64,000 bases of DNA from Sclerurus mexicanus (Eukaryota > Chordata > Aves > Passeriformes > Furnariidae). This document shows positions 27,685 through 42,600 of the stretch, one piece after another. Numbering within the stretch: the stretch's first letter is position 1; each line of letters begins with the position of its first letter. Position numbers and translations under genes: made by a program. The stretch is from assembly GCA_013396755.1 (NCBI GenBank), contig VWZF01002689.1, positions 531,597 through 595,596 of the forward strand. The letters run 5' to 3'. Below the pieces are notes generated by a model. It was not told where the DNA came from and ran no database searches. It worked only from the letters and a program-made list of their open reading frames with translations.

Positions 27685-30600
27685 CTTTATGTAAGTTTGA
27701 GAACACCCTGTGAAGTGGTGCCTTATGAAGGGCCTTTCATTAGGACTGGTTCTGTAAATTTTTGAAGGACTGAGGTGAGAGTGGTCATTCTGTTCCCCAG
27801 GTGTTTCTTCTTTACATTTTTGAGGATGACTGTGTACATCCCTGTATGTGTGAAAAGTGCTTCTGGGGTCCTCCTGGGTAACTTCTCAGATTTCACCTTC
27901 TGTAAGCTCCCTTTTTGTTTTCTGAGCTTTGTTTGAAGTTCTGCATTTAGCCAAATGGGGATAGTGGATCAAATGGTCCTTTCTTATCCTCTGTGGAGAT
28001 TTTCCTTGAAGATCAACCAGCTTTCTTTGGCACCTTGTCATTCATGACCATTGCTCACAAAATCTTGCCAAGCAGATCCCTAAATAAGCTGATGTCCATG
28101 TTTCTATAATCCAGAATTTTTCCTTTGTTTTGTTACTTGTCTTCCTCACCTCTCTTAGAATCTGAAGCTCCACTGTCTTGTGGTTGCTGCAGCCAAGGAA
28201 GCGGCTGACTTCCACATCCCTGATTAGGCTGTATTTTTTATTTTATGAGTAGAAAATTCAGTAGAGCAACACTCCCAGTTAGTTTGCTCAGTATTTGTCC
28301 CCAGTGCTTTCAAAATCTGTACTGCTTGTGCCCTACTGAGTTGCTCTTCCAGCAGGTGAACTGGTTGTGCTGTTCCACCATGAGCACTGAGTGTAAACAT
28401 ATGAAAGCTGCCCTTGTTGCCCTGTCCTGTGTGTGCCTCTCCCCTCACATCTCCAGCACCTCAGGAGCTTGGTTTAGGTTTAGGAGATACACTGCTTATG
28501 ATTTCCAAGTTTCTTTTGGTATGTAGAAGCTGGAATAAAATACATATGTAGTTTATGTGAGGTTGAATGGTCTACCATCCAAAGGCAAATGACTTATTTG
28601 ACATATGTCACCTAAATACTTGTTATTGTTTCCACATATTTTGACACACAAACAGATGATTTACATGTTGTCATTTCTGCCTCAGTCTACAGTTTAACTT
28701 GACCTAAATAATAACTGTGCATCTCCTCATCTGTTTCTTCATCACCATAGAGAGAGATACTCATGTTGAGCTGTTTGTCTTTCTTACAATCAAGATTTAA
28801 AAAATTTCAGTATTACATTGTGATAAAAACAATCTGTACCTTGGGATAGGTGCAGTGCAGGAAAGAAGAGTCTGATCTAATGGAATGTGTTGAAAACCAG
28901 TAGCTAATGTTTTGGTTAGTTTGTTAGCCAAGTGTCGAAACAGAAAAAATACATTAAACATGGGAAAAATTCCCATGCCCTTAATCCACGCAAAGCCTAG
29001 AAATGCTAATATGATGGAGCTTTTCAGATGGTTTTCAGGAATACACTGTTTTAATTATGGTGTTAAATATTAATTTGATATGATCTGTTTAAGTCTTCAG
29101 ATGTATTGTGTTTCTTCTGGAGATGAAGCTTTATGAGAAAAAGATAAATAATACAAACTTGATTCTTTGGAAAGTATTAACTTTTAACTAACTGAATATA
29201 TTGTTAATATTCTGTACTTTTTGAATGTGGAAAAGAATACCTTGTTAAGGTAATGCTGTATGCTTTGAACTATACTGAACATGCAAAATATGAAGAATCT
29301 GTTATTTAATGTTTAAGATTTTAAACATCTATTTAATGTGGTTTGTCTCTACCATCTGTTTTAAAATATGCCTTAAAACCTGACACAGGCTTCAAGCCGT
29401 CAAGAAGATGAACAAGTGGTCCTTGTCAGAACAGATGAAAGTGGAAGAGCCTGGCCTGTGACCGGACCAACTGAACCACAAGAGGTAAAAGGAGGACGGA
29501 GAAAGCGACAGATGGTAAGTTTTACCGATATGAGGATGAAAGTGTAATTATTAAATGATTCTGTAGTTTTTCTTTTAGGATGCCATAATTAATGAATGTC
29601 TTACAAGAATGTCAGTAGATAGTTAAAAAGTTCCTTTCCAAAGATGATTGTAATTAAGAGCTAGAGTACATATATATTAAGCATATATTAAGTTTATTTT
29701 CAGATTGCATTTCCTCAGGGATCACTTTACAGCTTTTTTAAATGCACATTCATGGAAAAGTAGGTTTTTCAAATTATCACAGTCTCTTAGCCACATAGTT
29801 TATATTGGTTAAAGTTATGTAAATAATGAAGATTAGCAGAGCTGAATATTTCCAAAATAAGAAAGATTTTACTGAGATACTCAGGTCTCAGGGGCTAATT
29901 TTACTTTCTCCTAATAAAAAAATATGGCTACTGCTGATACTAATAATTATGACCTAATCTTTGTAACAAAGTGCTTTGGGGAACAAGAAGCTTGGAGGCT
30001 GGAGCAGTGTTTTAATCTTAGGATAATTGCTTGCAACAGTAAATAAAGTACTGTTTGATCTTTTTGAGATAAGAGGCCATGACAGTACCTCATATTTCTA
30101 GCGAGCATGCTCTTGATTAGTAGGACAGATCATTTTGCAGCACTCTGTCTAAGATGGCAACATTTTTTAGCAGAGGTACCATATTCATACAGGTTTTCAT
30201 ACTCTTTCTGGTCTCAGTAGTGTCTGTGACTTTACAAAAACTTGTGAATTGTCAATAATGAAAATTACTTTTTAGAATATTTCATTTTTGTGAGCTTATT
30301 AACTGTTTAAGTGAATTACTGTAAATCTTTCCTGAGTGGTAATGTTGTAGCTCTGATACCTTAAGGATGTAAAGGATATAGTGATTGTGAAGAGTCTACA
30401 TTTTTATTTAGATATACTGATACAGTTGAAGAAAGGGGAAGATATTCTTTTCTGTAGATGAAATGAAGCAGTCTGCCCAGTTGTTTCAAATGTGCTTAGT
30501 TTGATTCATGATTCTTTAAACTTGTTGAATTTATTGGGATCTGAATTTTATAGCTGGTTTTTCTCATTAGGTTAATATTTATTTTTAATATGTTTGTTTC

Positions 30601-33600
30601 CAGCTCCCTACTCACATAGATAAAGAGAGAGTAAGGTATTTTCAGGATGATGATAGTATGAACCTGAATGATTTGGTCAAAAATGAGAAGATGAGGACGG
30701 CAGAGGATCAAAACTCACTGTTCATGCGTATGGCATCAAAGGTAATGTGCGTGTGTGTATTTCTAATTAAATGTGTCATTATTAGAAATATCAAGGAGGA
30801 CATGAGGCCTGAGTGCTCTGGGTATTTTGCTTTTGGTTGACAATTATTTCTGTCTTGAGTAATAATCAAGTCTGTTGTAATATGGTCCTAGTAGATGTCC
30901 TCAAAGTGATAGAAACCTGCACACATGCAGGAAATGTGGTGTGTTCAGTTCCTTCATAGGTGTGTTTGTGCTGTTCCTTTGCCTGTAGAATTTGACATGG
31001 TTGAGGTGAACACTTTTTAAGTGCATTGTATATGAATAGGTTATTTATGCCCAACAAAGCAGGTTTCCCCCAAATTAGTGATAGAGAAAAGCACCATTTT
31101 CTTTTTGTTTAGAATGTCACTTACATCTAGAAGGCATAAGAGTCAATAAGATTTGAAGCAAACTACCTGAATTTCCATCAGGATGTCCTGAATAATGAGC
31201 TTAATTCATGCTTACAGGCCACACAGATTTCTGCAATGACTGATTCTACTTCTAAGAGCAAGCAGCTCAGAGACAAATACTGCAGTGCAAATGGAATGAT
31301 TACTTTTTGTACTATTTGTGCTTGATATAGAAGTGTTTGATAGAGATGCTTTCCATTAGCTATGACATATGGCTTCTCTATCATGCTTCAAATTTTACTA
31401 GGTTACTGCCCCACTATTTTGTGCATCACTAAGCAGTTCCTGAAAAAGCTTGTTTGCATGGAATTAGGTATCATCACAGACAAAATTTTATTTTTCCATA
31501 TATCTAAAAGCAGACAAGATCCTAGAGAGTAGGTTTTGGTTTTTAATTTTTATTTTTCAAAATTAGGCTTCTTCAGATGAAACTTAAAATAATCGTAAAA
31601 GACATGATATTACCCAGTAGAAAATATTTAGCCTGATGTTATAAACCTTCTGGCAGGAAGTTCTTCTGGAGAGATTATCTGAACTTAGTGTGGTTTATGT
31701 ATCTGCTCACTCAGCTGCCTCTGGTGGAAGTTCTCATTCTGTCCCACTGGCATACTAAAAGAAATTATGTCCTTGGGGTCCAGTTAAACAAACACATCTT
31801 GTTGCCAGGATTTGATTTCTTTCTTTACCTTCCTGTCCAAAAAAAACCCCCCAAACGCATGAAAATTTTCTTCTTTGTACTACTTGTGCAGTAGTACAAA
31901 CTGTTAGTTATAATTATCTACCATATCTGTCATGAAAACATTTACAAGTAAATGAAAGTTTAAGGACACAATAAAACTTTGTACTGTCCACAACATAGGA
32001 TAAAAAGCATAACAGAGAGAAATGCTATTTTCTCAAAGACCTTATTGATCTGGTATTGTTTTGTCTCCATTAAGTATTCTTGTTCTGAGAGATAACTTTT
32101 GTGATAAATGGTGCTTGCAGTGTGTGTGGTGTGTATGAATATCTGTATTAAAACATAAGTGGAATAGATCTTAAGAAAATTCTGTAACTCAAATCTAGGC
32201 ATTGAAGGTGAGTTTGTAAATCAATGTTAAGACGTCTTTCTGAAATTGTTATTAATGTGCTCAATTTGTTCTGTGTTCCATATTTTCATGTGGTTGCTTC
32301 CACTGAACAGTTTAGAAGGTTGCTTTTTGTCCTTTGACTCTTCTCAGGGATGTGTAAATAAAACCAGGCTGATTTGAGCTTTCTGAGTTTTGGTAATAGC
32401 AAACGTCTGCAGTGCCCTTATGAAGACGTAATAAGTAAGGAGTGCTTTCGAAAAAAGAAGTGGGTTTTTTCGCTTCTGTTTTTCCAAATGAAAATGAAAG
32501 GCCATTTGGACTGTTTTTTTCTGAGAAATGTGTGTATTTATACTGCAATCTGCTTGTCTTGCCCCTGAAATTTCTAAACTTTGTGAAAAGTATTGTTTGT
32601 GCATTGATATATTTATTGATTCCAAGTTTCTTCACTTCAAACTGGAAAATAATTTTTGACTCTTAGTGCTCGTAACTGTTGTTCAGCTGCCCTTGGTTTA
32701 GGTTTTGTATTTTTGACATTATGTTAGGTAACTAATAATGCAAGAAAGACTAGCAAACTTGAAGGGAGTTCAAACATTCCTATATTATTTAGTTTTGTAA
32801 GTCTTCAAAGGCAAACATTCTCATAATTTTTCTGTGTTTGTTTTGTTCTGTTATTTTTTTTCCTATTCAATTTTGAAATGCTGAGCATTTTCCAAGCTCT
32901 TGAGGACTGAGAAACTTAATGCAAGAGCAGCTCTATGAGGGATTCACTCAGCCCAGTATTCTCTGGGCTGAGACTGAAGTGACAGCATAAGAGAAAGAGA
33001 ATAAGAACAGGTCACGCTTCCAGTGATGCAGCTTGTACTTTCCTGGCATTTGGAGGTTTTAATGGTACCTCCTTACCTAATATTTCTCTCTGGTTTATGG
33101 AGTTACTTGGATTGAGGATTAGACTGAATATCCCGTTACTTCCTCTCTGTGGCTTCTCATCTCCCATTCTATCATCTGTACCTCTTGTTAGAAGGCATGA
33201 GGTATAATTACTGGATTTGAAGAAAACAAAAAGTCGAATCCTGTATATGTAATGTCTTGGGTTAGCATTCTTGTACCTGCAGCCTGTTCCTCAAAGATTC
33301 TAGTTACTTGCACTGTAAGGATTTCTGGGACAATGGTAAAACTTGATCAGTGTTGGAGCGGTGCAGAAATGGCCTGGTACAGTATGTAGCTGTTTTAAAA
33401 ACAAAAATTCTGTACAAATGAGGGTGAACTTTGGGAACCAAACTTCTGCATCCATGTAGTAGAATAAAATTAAATGTAGCATTTAACTTCTATAGAGAAG
33501 CAATTATGAAGAAACATCGAGTCTCTTTAGTGGGAGTCTAAAATGAGTACATAAAGGAAAAATGTTTGTAGATGTATGTCACTGATGAAAACATTCTAAG

Positions 33601-36600
33601 GAGGTGAATAGCCTCCCAAAACAGGATAAAACTTTGTTTGATGGGTTTTATTTAAAAATAAATCTAGGGGTGGGTGAACAGAAGAAGAAAGAGCTTCTGG
33701 AGGTTGAAAGAAAAATCAAAATAAGAACCTAACTATTATTTAAAAAGTGCTTCTTATGTCCATATAAGGAGAATGAGAAAGAGCCTAGCAGGCTTGGAAG
33801 TCAGCTTTGATGAGAATGAGTGAAAAATTATCTCGAGGGAATTTAAGTAATTATTTTGAGTTTGCTAAAAAGTAAAAAACTAGAAGTTAAATTCATTGGA
33901 AGCAAGAAACCAGCAGGAATGTGGTGTTGAAAAACCTTATCAAGGTATAATTAGAGCATCTAGGAGAGATAAGTGCATGCCAGAAGGACTAATGAACTAT
34001 TTGCATTAATACTCTCTCTAAATGAAGTCAGAGTGATTGTTTTGCATGAACTGTTATTTACGTGGAATAAGTGAAAAAACTGTCTCAAGTTAACAGTGTC
34101 AGTAAAATGAATTTTAGTTCAAATTTATAGAAATCCATTATTTTGAAATGAAAGTTAAATTTGAGATGAATAATAACCAATGGCTAAAACCAAATGTCCC
34201 TCACTTAAGTGATGAAGTGAAAGAAGTCAGATGTGACATGCTCGACTATGAACTGCTGAGTGTAATCCTTATTAATCCTGAGGAACAGAAGATGGCAAGT
34301 ATAATGGCAATTTTAAAAAAGAAAACAGAGGGCAGGAGTAAACGGTAAATTTTTATTGTAAAAGGAGGTTACCTTTTATGTGGATTCATGAGGAATTGCT
34401 TCCGTTCAACACGTGTAAACCATCTAGAGGAAGAGATACTTTATGACCTGAGAATTGGTTATGGTTACAAAATTAAGCAGGACTGACAAAAACTGTAAAT
34501 TGTAAATTGTAGAAATTTCAAACTACAACACTGGGATTTTTCTAACATTGTGAAACATATCTGAACTGATTCTTAAGATTCTCTTTAGAGAATTTCTTAA
34601 GAGACATACATATATAAGTGATGTGAGTCATCTGTCCTGTTTTAAATGCTGTCTGAAAGACATTGTGGGTATAAAAGGAATTAAGATGTCTAGCTCAGAC
34701 ACAGGAGATTATGGTATAAACCACTCAAATAAATAGAAAGAGATCCCATCATAGGTATTGAGGCAATTCAGATGAAAGTCAGGGTTGATAAACGCAAAAT
34801 GATGGTAATCATTGAAGCTGAGGGAAGCCATGACTATGCACATACCACAAGAGGCTGTTGATGCTTGGTTTGAGTCATTGTGAGTCTCCAGACATCATCT
34901 CAGTGCTGGTGTGATTAAAATGAGAAACAGAATTTTGAAGGTTGTGAAAAGGGAGAATTTAGGACTGATTTAAAGCTTATAAGGTTACTGTAGTTCACCC
35001 ATGGTGCACCTGTGTCTTGAATACTACCCAAGCTGGTAAAGCATACCCTGTCGTCAGGGGCACAGAATGGTGGCCATTTGAAGGAAACCTAAGGAAACAA
35101 AATTTCTTCAGCCCAGGGGGTGGGTGGGTAGGAGAAGGCAGCTGCTAGACTAAAACAATTAGCATAGAAGTTTAATAGAAAACAACTATTTTTGTTTCTC
35201 CTATGGGGAGTGGTCACAGAACAGAATATGACATGAAAGAGTGGTTTGGGATTTCTTTTCAGTTAAGAAGGAAACTGTAGAACTCACGCTGTAGAGCATG
35301 AGATTGCTGTGGAGACCTTAATTGTGAGTGAGAACAAAAAAAGATGTAGCAACTTTGTGAAATACAGTTTCATTGGTAAATATTACATAGAGAGGGCTAG
35401 ATAGGCTTTTGGCTCAGGATTTTCACAGTGATATGCTGAGAGCTGCAAATGTTTAGCAGAAGAGTCAGCTTCGTGAGCTTTGTTTATGCTTTTCCCCATA
35501 CGTTTCAGCCATTGCGGCATATTGGTTTTGCAACACGAAACAATCACACTGGGTGAGTGAGCACCTTAATTTAGTATGTTCCATTCTAAAGGCTTTCTTC
35601 CTTTTTTTTCTTGTTTTGTTTGGGTTTTTAAGGATAAAATTCCTTAATAATGTTACAAGAATGTACTGTGTTTCCTGGCTTCTGCAACTGCTTTATTTTA
35701 GTTTTAGAAGACTCTGAAGTTGCTACCGACTTCAGTGAGTTTTGGGTCAGATGCTATGTAGTGTGTTTCTTGTTTGTTACTAGACAAAGATGTACTATAT
35801 TATATTTTTTTAGAACAAGCTTTTTGAATGAATACCTAGCTGTTGACTAATCCTTTAAGAGTGAGCTATAGTATTTATCTACTAGCTAAGTGTATTGGAG
35901 TATATGCTCAAAGTAGATGTTTTGTCAATTACTGTTGCAATGTCCAAATTTTAACTCATGGTACTGTAGTCCTTCAGTCCCATGCAATGCCACATTTAGG
36001 TTTTGAAGGTATTTTTGTTTAGCTTTCATAAAAACATCATAGATGTCAGTTCTGCTTAGTTAAGATCTAAAATGCTTTTGGTAGTTTCTGTAGAGGTGAT
36101 TCCTAGCTCTTGTAATCACAAAATTTGATGGTCTTCCCCAGATGGTGATTGTTTCTTGATCCTAAATTAAGAAACAGGCTCCTAGGCATCCTGAGGTTTC
36201 CATGTCTGTAGAATGCATTCTTATTCACAGCATAACAAGATCAGTGTTAGTGCTGAAGTGTTGGCAGCAGTCTGAAAAATCTGAGTGTGATCACAGATAT
36301 TCTAGATGCTTTATTTATGTACTTTATAAGCCTATACTACATAGCGTATCTACATTATGATCTGGGGCAGTGAGATAGTCTTCAGAATTCTTCCATCTCT
36401 CCTCAGTAGTTTCAGCAAGGTGTCCAGCAGGAGGTCTAGCAGCCAAACCTCTTTTGTCAGTTTTAGTTTGATAATATAGTACACAAATTTGACACTTATG
36501 AATTACTTTCTCTTTGTGCATTCATTTGAGAAATGGAAAAACCCACAAATATTAATCTGTCCTATTTCATAAGAGCGGTGGGAGGAAACTACTGCAAGTA

Positions 36601-39600
36601 TGTAGATGATATCCTACCTAGGGTGGGAGAAGGGAGATCCTGTCCCTTAAATTCTGTTCAATGATTTCATTTATCTTATCAGTCTGAACTGACTGCAGCA
36701 CTATTATTTCCTTCATGGATTTTTCCAGGGCTTTTATCACTTTCCCGGACTATGCCGAGAAGAAAGTTCCAGCCACACTGCTGTTGACTGTGAAGGTAAT
36801 AGGCGCTGCTCTCACAAATGAGAACAGAATAAGAAAGGCAGACTAGCATGTTTTATAACTTTAACACATGCTCTGCTCTGTATGAGTGTTACTTTCCTGA
36901 TATTTAGTGCTTTAATGGTATTTGAAATGAGATACAGGCTAGTTGTTATGAAGATAATGACATAACTGCAGTTTTGTAATGGGAGATGCAGGTGCTGAAA
37001 TAGAAGGATATAATTCATGAAAGGATTTACTTTCTTAGATGGGACTTAAAAGAAATGTCAGTACATAGACCCAAAGTGTCTGATCCATAAAACCTCTGTC
37101 TAATCCCATTGGCACTTGAAAGTCTATATAATGTTATCTCATACCTGATTCCCACTCAGATTCACAGGCTAAACATTTGTTATGGTCAAGTCATACTCAT
37201 TAAGTCTTTTTCCCACTTGTAAAGTTTTCTCAAGAGCTCCACAAAATCAAATGGAGAGAACATGGCATCTCCGTTTGCCTGTTAGTCTTGGTTTCCAATT
37301 TCCATTCTGATTTATGATTCCCCTCTTGTCCATTCTGCCTTTTCTCGTTGTGGTTCTAATACAACCCTGGTGTGCTTGAGGCTGTTACCTCTTGTTGCCT
37401 TTTGGCTTCTCTTCAGAGGAGGTTGATGCGGACATCGGTTACCTCAGACATTTTGAAATGCAGCCTCTCCCACAGCCATCCCATGCATGTTATTATGTCA
37501 AATTTATGAATATAATGAAAAAGGCCCAAATCTTTAATTTATAGTGGCAAAAAAAAACTTTTTTAAATCAAAACTTTAACAACACTAATCCTTTTGATAT
37601 ATGGAAAAAAAGCAGGCCTTGAAGTTTGATTCTTTCCCGTTTCACTGTTACATCTGAAGGAAAAAAAACCCACCTGTTTGAGGCTACTGTGTTTTTACTT
37701 TTAACTTTATTCAGCTTGGAAAGTAGTTTGGGTTCTCACTGCTTTAGAAGCGTGGATTTTAAAAAGTCAACAAAACATTGAAAATTATTGTGGGGTTTTT
37801 TTTTCCCACTACAGTTTTAGAATATAGAATATGTGTGAAGTCTTAGGTTTTCACTACTGATAGCTTTAAGTACCCTGTCTGTAGTTCCTTCAGCCCTTGA
37901 CTGTTGTAAGTAGTTCAATTTTACCAAATTCATGCTGTTAAGACTTATGTAATTATTTCACTTATGTCAGTAAATGCTTGTGGGTGTATAGAGACTGATT
38001 TCCAGAACATTACCTCAGTAGAAATTACCTTCTATGCATAAATTCTACTGAGGCATTTCTTTTCTTTTTAATTATGTTTTACTAAAAGAAAGTGAGAACA
38101 ATTATTTTGTGTTGTTCATTAGGCCGTTTTAAATTTTGGCCATAAAGTAATTTTATTTCAAAATCTCTGCAGTAATCCCTAACATGAATTTCAGCAGTGA
38201 AAAATACAAAACTTTATTAGTAATGCTTTCTTTTTTTTACGGATTTGGCTGAGAGGTATGCTGATATTACAGGTTTGCTGAAAGGGTTTACATGTTGCCT
38301 TTCCTTGGTTCTGAAGTCTGTAATAGAAAATTGCTTTCGGCCTTATCATTTTTACTTGCTGTGCAAAACTACCTGTTGCACAGCTTTGCATTTCCATCAC
38401 CATAAACCAAAATAATAGTCTAGAAAAAAAATGAGGAGCTAAAGTGAAAAATGCAGAATGCTTGCTGCTGCTACTGTTATGTAGTAAACATTTTTTGCCT
38501 CTTTCTTCACATAATGAAGCCATTCTAGTACAGTATTTAATAAAGATGATAAAGCAAACCTCTGCTGCACTGTTGTTTTTTACACTTACTTAGGGGTCAT
38601 GTGCATGGTTTGCTGTAAAAAATATTAAAACCCAAGAGAAAATAATTTCAAACACCTTGTTCTGTGTTCTGCTACATTTCAGTTCAATGCACTAAAGAGT
38701 TTTCTGTGAATACTGAGTGGACACAAAGTTAAAGCTGTTCCTGCATGTGGAAACGAATCAACAGCAGTGACAGCTGGATTAGGAAAGAAAACCTGGTAAC
38801 AGTAAGAATTGTGTAGGTGCAGCATATATTAAATAAGTGCATAAGCATTTAGCATTCTTCTGGAATTATGGTAAAATTACAAGATGTGTTGCAAATGAAG
38901 ACTTGTGCAGGACAGTCTTTTCTAGGCATTAAAATTATGGCAACGGATAATTGTAAAGTTAAATGCTAATCACACTTTAATAGCAGGATTCTATGGCTGA
39001 AGGTATTTTGTTTGGCTGACTCTTCATTTCATTGACTTGTATATAAAGGTTTATCTGTTCTAATAGCTAATTCTAGCAAAATCTGCAGTTTTAATTTCTG
39101 ATAACAGAAACAAAAAGCTCAGTCCCTAACTATTGCTCAGTACTCTGTTGTCTATTCCTTGCTTGACCTCTGCTGCTCAAAGGTAGTCCTGAACTACCTT
39201 GCTCATCAACATGACTGATAATCTTTTCCTGTCAGTGACATAGGCCTTAAAAACATTCTGTGCATTGATATGTTAAAATCTTTTGATACTATATATTTAA
39301 AATATTGTTTATTTCACTGGGATGATAGGTTTTGGAAATGCTTATTTGCTGAATTATATGTTGAATTAAACCTATAAATTCAGATGTCTGTGCTCGTAGG
39401 GAGATCAGAATTGTAATAAAGTTTCCATTATAAAATTCAGCCTTGATTTGGCTTAAACAAATGCTATTTGAGATTAGAAAGACTTTTCAGAGGTGATTTT
39501 GTTATTAACAATAGGTGCTAAATGCTGAATAAATTTACATGTGATGAGATGGAGTCTTATGTCACTCAGGTTTCTATTCTAAAAGAATAGTTTATTCTTC

Positions 39601-42600
39601 TTTATTGCAGCTTCCCAAAATATATTATGATACAACATTCCACAAATATTAACTCTGTCATTTAAAATTGAAGACGTCAGTGTTGCCATGACAATTTAAA
39701 CCCAAACTGATACATTTTATACGTTCTATAGACTTTTTTCCCACAAATTTTCCAAGCAGATGCACTTTTATTAGCTTATATGGAAGTAACTGTAACTGTG
39801 ATTGCGTTAGCAAGAAGACAGGAAAAGCAGAAGTTCAATAGTTGCATACAAAATGGAACAAGAAAATAAGCAGAAAAATAACCGTACAAAAGAGCTGAAA
39901 ATAACCAACACTGGAACCATGCAGGTGTCTTTTGTTACCGTGCTAATTGTGATTAATAGAATTTCCTGCTTTATTCCCAAATTTCAGAGGAAATTTGAAG
40001 AGGGGGAAAAAGTGTACCTGAGGTATTATATAGGTATAATCCCTGATGATTAGGGGTTCTGTCTCTCAGTGTTTCCTTTCAGTATCACAATGATATTAAA
40101 TTCTTAAGTAGGGGTTTTTTTCCCAAAAGGCCACCCAAAGAACAAGTAAAAGCAGCAGAGGGAGTGATAAGAGACACGACCCCCAGCAGACTTCAAATGT
40201 AGAGTGTAGGTAGCCAGCAATGTAGAAGACTCCAGGGGTTTTATTGTGGAAAAAGAAAAGCAGAATTGGTTTAAAATTAATCTGTGAAACACAGTTCCAG
40301 TGATCTGAACATACGTTGGCAGAAAAGTGAGGCTGACTCTGCAGTGTACCTTGTACAGATCTGCAAGAGTAGCTTCAGGAAGTAGCCCCATGCTAAGGTG
40401 CCTGATGGCTTCACTAACATAACAAATTAAAAAGGACATCAATTATTTTATAAACAGAATGTTATATAATGAAATTATTCATATATTCTATTCATATTAT
40501 TCATTGTAATTATTGTGTTAAGGTTTTAATCAGCAAATATAACATTGTAAATTTTCCTTCTCTCAAATCATTCTCATGTATGTGTAGTCAGATGCTAATT
40601 TCTTTCTAAACCCCTATGCTAAATGGTCAGAGATCTCTCTCCTTTTCTTGGGTTTTGGCCTGTACTTGAGCTGTCCAAATGAGATCCCAAAGGGCTCCTG
40701 AGAGAAGTTTGGATGCCTTCCCTGACTGGTGTTTAAATGTTTGTGTAGTACAGGCCTTTCTTGGCCAGGGCAAGCAAAATTGTGATGCTTTTCTGTTGGT
40801 TACACCAAAACTGCATCCTGGTTGTGGAAAATAGACCATTCTTTCTTAGACACAGCAGGGAACGTGGTTACCAAAGACTAGGAAAAAGCTGGGGTACTTA
40901 ACACCTTTTTTGCCTCAGTTTTCAACAGAGAGACAGATCGTCCCCAGGACAACTGGTCTCCTGAGCTGGTAGGCAGGGATGCGCAGCCAAATAGCCACCC
41001 TGTAATCTGGGAGGAGGCAATTCGTGATCTGCTGAGCCACTTAGATGCTCACAAGTCTGTGGGACCAGATAGGATCCATCTTAGAGTGATGAGGGAGCTG
41101 ATGGAAGAGCTCGCCCAGCTGTTCTCCATCATTTAGCATCAGTTGTGGCTAAGCAGGGAGATCCCAACTGACTGGAAGTTGGCCAGTGTGATGCCCAATT
41201 TGTAGGAAGGGCCAGAAGGAGGATCCAGGAAACTATATGCCTGTCAACCTGACCTCAGTGCCCAGCAAGATGTTACGGAGCAGATCATCTTGGGTGCAAT
41301 CACACAGCACCTACAGGTGCTGGGGGATCAAACCCAGCCAATGTGGATTTAGGAAGGGCAGGTCCTGCCTGACCAACCTGATCTCCTTCTATGAGCAGTT
41401 GACCCACCTGCTGGGTGAGGGGAAGGCTGTGGATGTGTCTACCTGGACTTCAGCAAAGCCCTTGACAGCGTCTCCCACAGCACTGTTTCCACTCCTGGAA
41501 AAGCTGGCAGCGCATGGCTTGGGCAGGGGCACTCTGCTGGGTTAGGGACTGGCTGGATGGCCGGGCCAGAGAGTGCTGGTGCTATATCCAGGTGGCATCC
41601 AGGCACTAGTGATGTTCCCCAGGGGTCAGTGTTGGGCCCAGTCCTGTTTAATAACTTTACTGATGATCTGGATGAGGGGATTGAGTCTACTATCAACAAA
41701 TTTGCAGATGACACCAAGCTGGGGAGAGTGTTGATCTGCTGGAGGGTAGGAGGGCTCTGCAGAGGGACCTGAACAGGCTGGAGAGGTGGGCTGAATTCAG
41801 CAGGATGAGGTTCAACAAGGCCAAGTCCCAGGTCCTGCACTTTGACCACAACAACCCCTTGCAGCACTACAGACTGGGCAGAGCGTGGCTGGTGAGTGGC
41901 CAGGCAGAAAGGGACCTGTGGGTTCTGACTGACAGGACACTGAACATGAGCCAGTGTGTGCCCAGGTGGCCAATGGCATCCTGGCCTGTATCAGGAAAAG
42001 TGTGGCCAGCAGGACCAGGGAAGTGATTCTTCCCCTGTACTCAGCACTGATGAGGCCACACCTCTCGAGTACTTTGTCCAGTTTTGGGCCTCTCATTTTA
42101 GGAAGGATGTTGAGGTGCTGGAGCATGTCCAGAGAAGGGCAATAAGGCTGGTGAAGGTACTGGAGCACAAGTTCTATGAGGAGCGGCTGAGGGAGCTGGG
42201 GTTTAGCCTGAAGTCTCAGGGGTAACTTTTTTGCTCTCCATAACTACCTGAAAAGAGGTTGTATGGAGGTGGGTATTGGTCTCTCCTCGCTGGCAACCGG
42301 TGAAAGGACAAAAGGGCACAGTCTTAAGCTGTGCCAGGGAAGGTTTAGGTTGGACATGGAAGTTTTTCACAAAAAGAGCAATTGGGCATTGGAATGGGCT
42401 GCCCAGGAAGGTGGTGGAGTCACCATCCTTGGAGGTGTTTAAGGAAGGACTGGATGTGGTACTTAGTGCCACGGTCTAGTTGGCATGGTGGTGTTTGTCA
42501 TAGGTTGGACTCATGATCTCAGAGGTCTTTTCCAGCCTAATTGATTCTGTGGTTCTGTGAATCTGTCAGATTGATGGTAGAAATGACACAGTTGCACAAT

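Larger units (their letters stand above)
17211..29388 (+). other. CWF19L2: CWF19L2 intron 10
   Basis: GT-AG intron of 12178 bases. It contains a TTTTG repeat (18741-18778), a minus-strand CR1 tail (about 19720-19775), a 27-base tandem duplication (25834-25887), a TG microsatellite (27644-27676) and an old minus-strand CR1 segment (about 27880-28450). I see no RNA gene or second coding gene in it. Confidence 0.85.

Noticed and set aside
34148..34348. 66-codon Lys/Glu-rich frame as a possible gene or missing CWF19L2 exon
   Set aside because: CWF19L2 exons 12 and 13 already join in frame without it, it matches no conserved block of the family, and it lacks a good donor at its end.
41439..42168. 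Minus-strand open frames of 142 and 118 codons
   Set aside because: They are antisense to the CR1 reverse-transcriptase region; the recognisable protein reads on the + strand.
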